64,000 nucleotides of DNA from an uncultured Lachnospiraceae bacterium (GTDB taxonomy: Bacteria; Bacillota; Clostridia; Lachnospirales; Lachnospiraceae). The stretch covers positions 269,123-333,122 of the forward strand of contig CAJKGK010000001.1 in assembly GCA_905199445.1 (NCBI GenBank), in the 5' to 3' direction. Every line of letters begins with the position of its first letter. Position 1 is the first letter of the stretch. Made by a program: the position numbers and the translations under genes. Under the pieces are notes generated by a model that saw only the letters and a program-made list of their open reading frames with translations, was not told the origin of the DNA and did not search any database. This document shows positions 62,395 through 64,000 of the stretch, in pieces.

Positions 62395-63285
62395 TCAATA
62401 CTGAATCTTTTTCCTGCTTACCATAAGATTAATGCAGGTCACCGTCAAAACAATGGCAAACAGAATAATGGCCGCCGCCGAGGCATAGGACGGATACCCG
62501 CCGCCTTCCCCGTAAAGCATGTCATACACATAACCCACAATTGTGTTCATCCCTGCAGCATTCAGATCAGTGCCAAAAAGGGCAACCGCATCACTGTAGG
62601 CTTTAAAGGCGCCGATAAAACCGGTAATCACCAGATAAAAAATCATGGGTGAAATCATGGGCAGCGTAATTCTTGTAAAAATTCTCAATCGGGATGTCCC
62701 ATCCACACGGGCGGCCTTATAATAGTCCTGATTCACCGAAGCCAGAGCACTTGTCAGTATAAGAATTTTAAAAGGCAGTACAACCCAGATTGTATAGAAG
62801 CAGAATACAAACATTTTCGCCCAGTACGGACCATCGATAAAGTCCACCGATGTGCCTCCAAAAAGGGTGATCACCATATTCACCAGGCCGTCTGTATATT
62901 CGGTTTTCTGGAATAAAATCATAAACACCAGCCCCACGGCCAGTGTATTGGTCACATAGGGCAGAAAATATATGGTCTGATACAGCTGTCTCAACGGTCT
63001 GATAGAGCTTAATGTCACAGAAATCAGCAGTGCCAGCCCTGTGGAAACAGGTACTGTAATAATAACAAGAATAAACGTATTTTTAACGGCCTGTAAAAAA
63101 TACGGATCATGGAGCACATAGGAAAAATTATACAGCCCCACTCCCGTATAGGTCTGGGAAGCAAAATTAAAACCTTCCTCCACGGAATATACAAAAACAT
63201 CAATCAACGGATAAACCATAAAAAAACCAAGGAAAATCAGAGCCGGCAAAAGATACAGCCAGGCTTTTTTATTATTCCTGTGCAT
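62395..63285 (-). CDS. CUT1 sugar ABC transporter permease (MalF/UgpA-like)
   Basis: 296 aa from the ATG at 63285 with AAGGAG 8 nt upstream. Six helices starting WLYLLPALIFLGFFMVYPLI. EAA loop: YYKAARVDGTSRLRIFTRITLP. The start lies inside the end of the ATPase gene (14-bp overlap). The substrate is unknown; the order ATPase-permease-permease-binding protein resembles ugp and msm clusters. Confidence 0.93.
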   Translation of the reverse strand: MHRNNKKAWLYLLPALIFLGFFMVYPLIDVFVYSVEEGFNFASQTYTGVGLYNFSYVLHDPYFLQAVKNTFILVIITVPVSTGLALLISVTLSSIRPLRQLYQTIYFLPYVTNTLAVGLVFMILFQKTEYTDGLVNMVITLFGGTSVDFIDGPYWAKMFVFCFYTIWVVLPFKILILTSALASVNQDYYKAARVDGTSRLRIFTRITLPMISPMIFYLVITGFIGAFKAYSDAVALFGTDLNAAGMNTIVGYVYDMLYGEGGGYPSYASAAAIILFAIVLTVTCINLMVSRKKIQY

Positions 63286-64000
63286 CAGAGATTCTCCTTT
63301 CCGTTTCTTTATCAAAAATAAAGACTTTTCCTGCTTTCAGGGAAAAACGTACCTTTCCGGAGGCAATATCCACATTGTTTTCCGAAGGCACAATGGCCCT
63401 TATCAATGGCTGTGTACAGGCACTGTGGGCAGCAATGATGCTGATGTCCCGTCCCATAACCTCCACTCGGTCCAGGCTGCACAAGAGGGGACCGTCCGCA
63501 CAAAGTACAAAGCCCTCCGGCCGTATGCCTGCCCAAACCTCCTGATCGTCAATGCCCGGTGCATCATAGACAGGCACATCTCCAATGAACAGTTTTTCAT
63601 GCTTTACACACCCGTGAAAAACATTAATGGGCGGCGTACCGAGAAATTTAGCCACAAAAAGATTATCCGGATGATCATAGACATCCTGAGGTCTGCCCTG
63701 CTGCATCAAAACCCCGCCTTTCATAACGGCAATGCGATCGCAAATACTCATCGCCTCATCCTGGTCATGGGTCACAAATACGGTTGTAATACCGGTTTTT
63801 TTCTGAATCTTACGAATCTCCTCTCTTGTCTGAAGGCGCAGTCTGGCATCCAGGTTCGAAAGCGGCTCATCCAGCAAAAGAACCCGTGGAAACTTCACAA
63901 GCGCCCGGGCAATGGCCACCCGCTGCTGCTGACCGCCTGAAAGCTCCTTCGGCTTACGATCCATCAAATCTTCAATCTGAACAAGACGGGCCGCATCATC
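63272..64000 (-). CDS. Sugar ABC transporter ATPase (MsmK/UgpC-type; partial, runs off right edge)
   Basis: The frame is open to the window edge; the Walker A part is missing. Visible are the signature LSGGQQQRVAIARAL, Walker B VLLLDEPLSNLDA and the switch TVFVTHDQDEA, then the C-terminal TOBE regulatory domain (EVWAGIRPEGF and VRFSLKAGKVFIFD). It energises the two downstream permeases. A general sugar ATPase of this type could also serve the ATPase-less transporter at 27-31 kb. Confidence 0.93.
   Translation of the reverse strand, partial: DDAARLVQIEDLMDRKPKELSGGQQQRVAIARALVKFPRVLLLDEPLSNLDARLRLQTREEIRKIQKKTGITTVFVTHDQDEAMSICDRIAVMKGGVLMQQGRPQDVYDHPDNLFVAKFLGTPPINVFHGCVKHEKLFIGDVPVYDAPGIDDQEVWAGIRPEGFVLCADGPLLCSLDRVEVMGRDISIIAAHSACTQPLIRAIVPSENNVDIASGKVRFSLKAGKVFIFDKETERRISDAQE

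Overview
The window reads as chromosome of a gut-type anaerobic Firmicute, most likely a Lachnospiraceae (Clostridium cluster XIVa). This is inferred from strong AGGAGG ribosome sites, sigma-A promoters with 17-bp spacers, a sensory [FeFe]-hydrogenase, YesM/YesN two-component genes, CUT1 sugar ABC transporters and many plant-glycan glycosidases. No rRNA, tRNA, CRISPR array, IS element or prophage was recognised. Coding is dense and mostly on the minus strand. Many genes overlap by 1-30 bp, which implies translational coupling.

Left part (1-10.8 kb). An operon holds a thioredoxin-like [2Fe-2S] protein, a PAS-linked HydS-type hydrogenase and a PP2C/SpoIIE phosphatase cut by the left edge; a Rex-like operator lies at its promoter. 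Then follow a beta-hydroxyacid dehydrogenase, an XPD/DinG-like Fe-S helicase with an N-terminal PD-(D/E)XK domain, a MATE exporter, an AzlC/AzlD amino-acid exporter, a TIM-barrel sugar isomerase with a possibly structured leader, and a GNAT acetyltransferase.

Accessory-looking part (10.8-27 kb). A class M sirtuin (SirTM) with Gln at the catalytic His position sits with a zinc-type macrodomain, a flavin-ferredoxin fusion and an NAD(P)-binding reductase, apparently as one operon. A divergent HxlR regulator has a perfect inverted repeat over that operon's -35 box. Further on are a LysR/iron-sulfur flavoprotein pair, purA, an unusual nucleoside hydrolase-APH(6) kinase fusion, an old-yellow-enzyme-type reductase, a MarR-LysR pair, and a four-gene overlapping operon EamA-TIR-Sel1-HAD. 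Three separate loci thus encode proteins that act on NAD, ADP-ribose or nucleosides.

Glycan part (27-56.7 kb). A long minus-strand block encodes a GH140-like apiosidase, a GH43/GH32-type beta-propeller enzyme, a GH106-like enzyme, two GH42 beta-galactosidases, a YesM/YesN system, a GH78 rhamnosidase and a three-component CUT1 transporter, with a GH29 fucosidase remnant beyond its terminator. Apiose-, rhamnose- and galactose-cleaving activities suggest rhamnogalacturonan or plant glycosides as substrate. It is divided from a divergent PurF paralogue that lacks the glutaminase cysteine. A LicT-controlled beta-glucoside PTS operon with two RAT/terminator elements follows, then an AraC regulator with a second GH78 enzyme.

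Right part (56.7-64 kb). A secreted lipoprotein, a VanW protein and a second CUT1 transporter operon (ATPase cut by the right edge) whose binding protein has an unusual C-terminal membrane helix, followed by an unassigned TIM-barrel protein and a YqeG-type HAD phosphatase. Start codons were chosen from ribosome-site spacing and domain starts; several differ from the longest possible reading frame, and GTG and TTG starts are noted.
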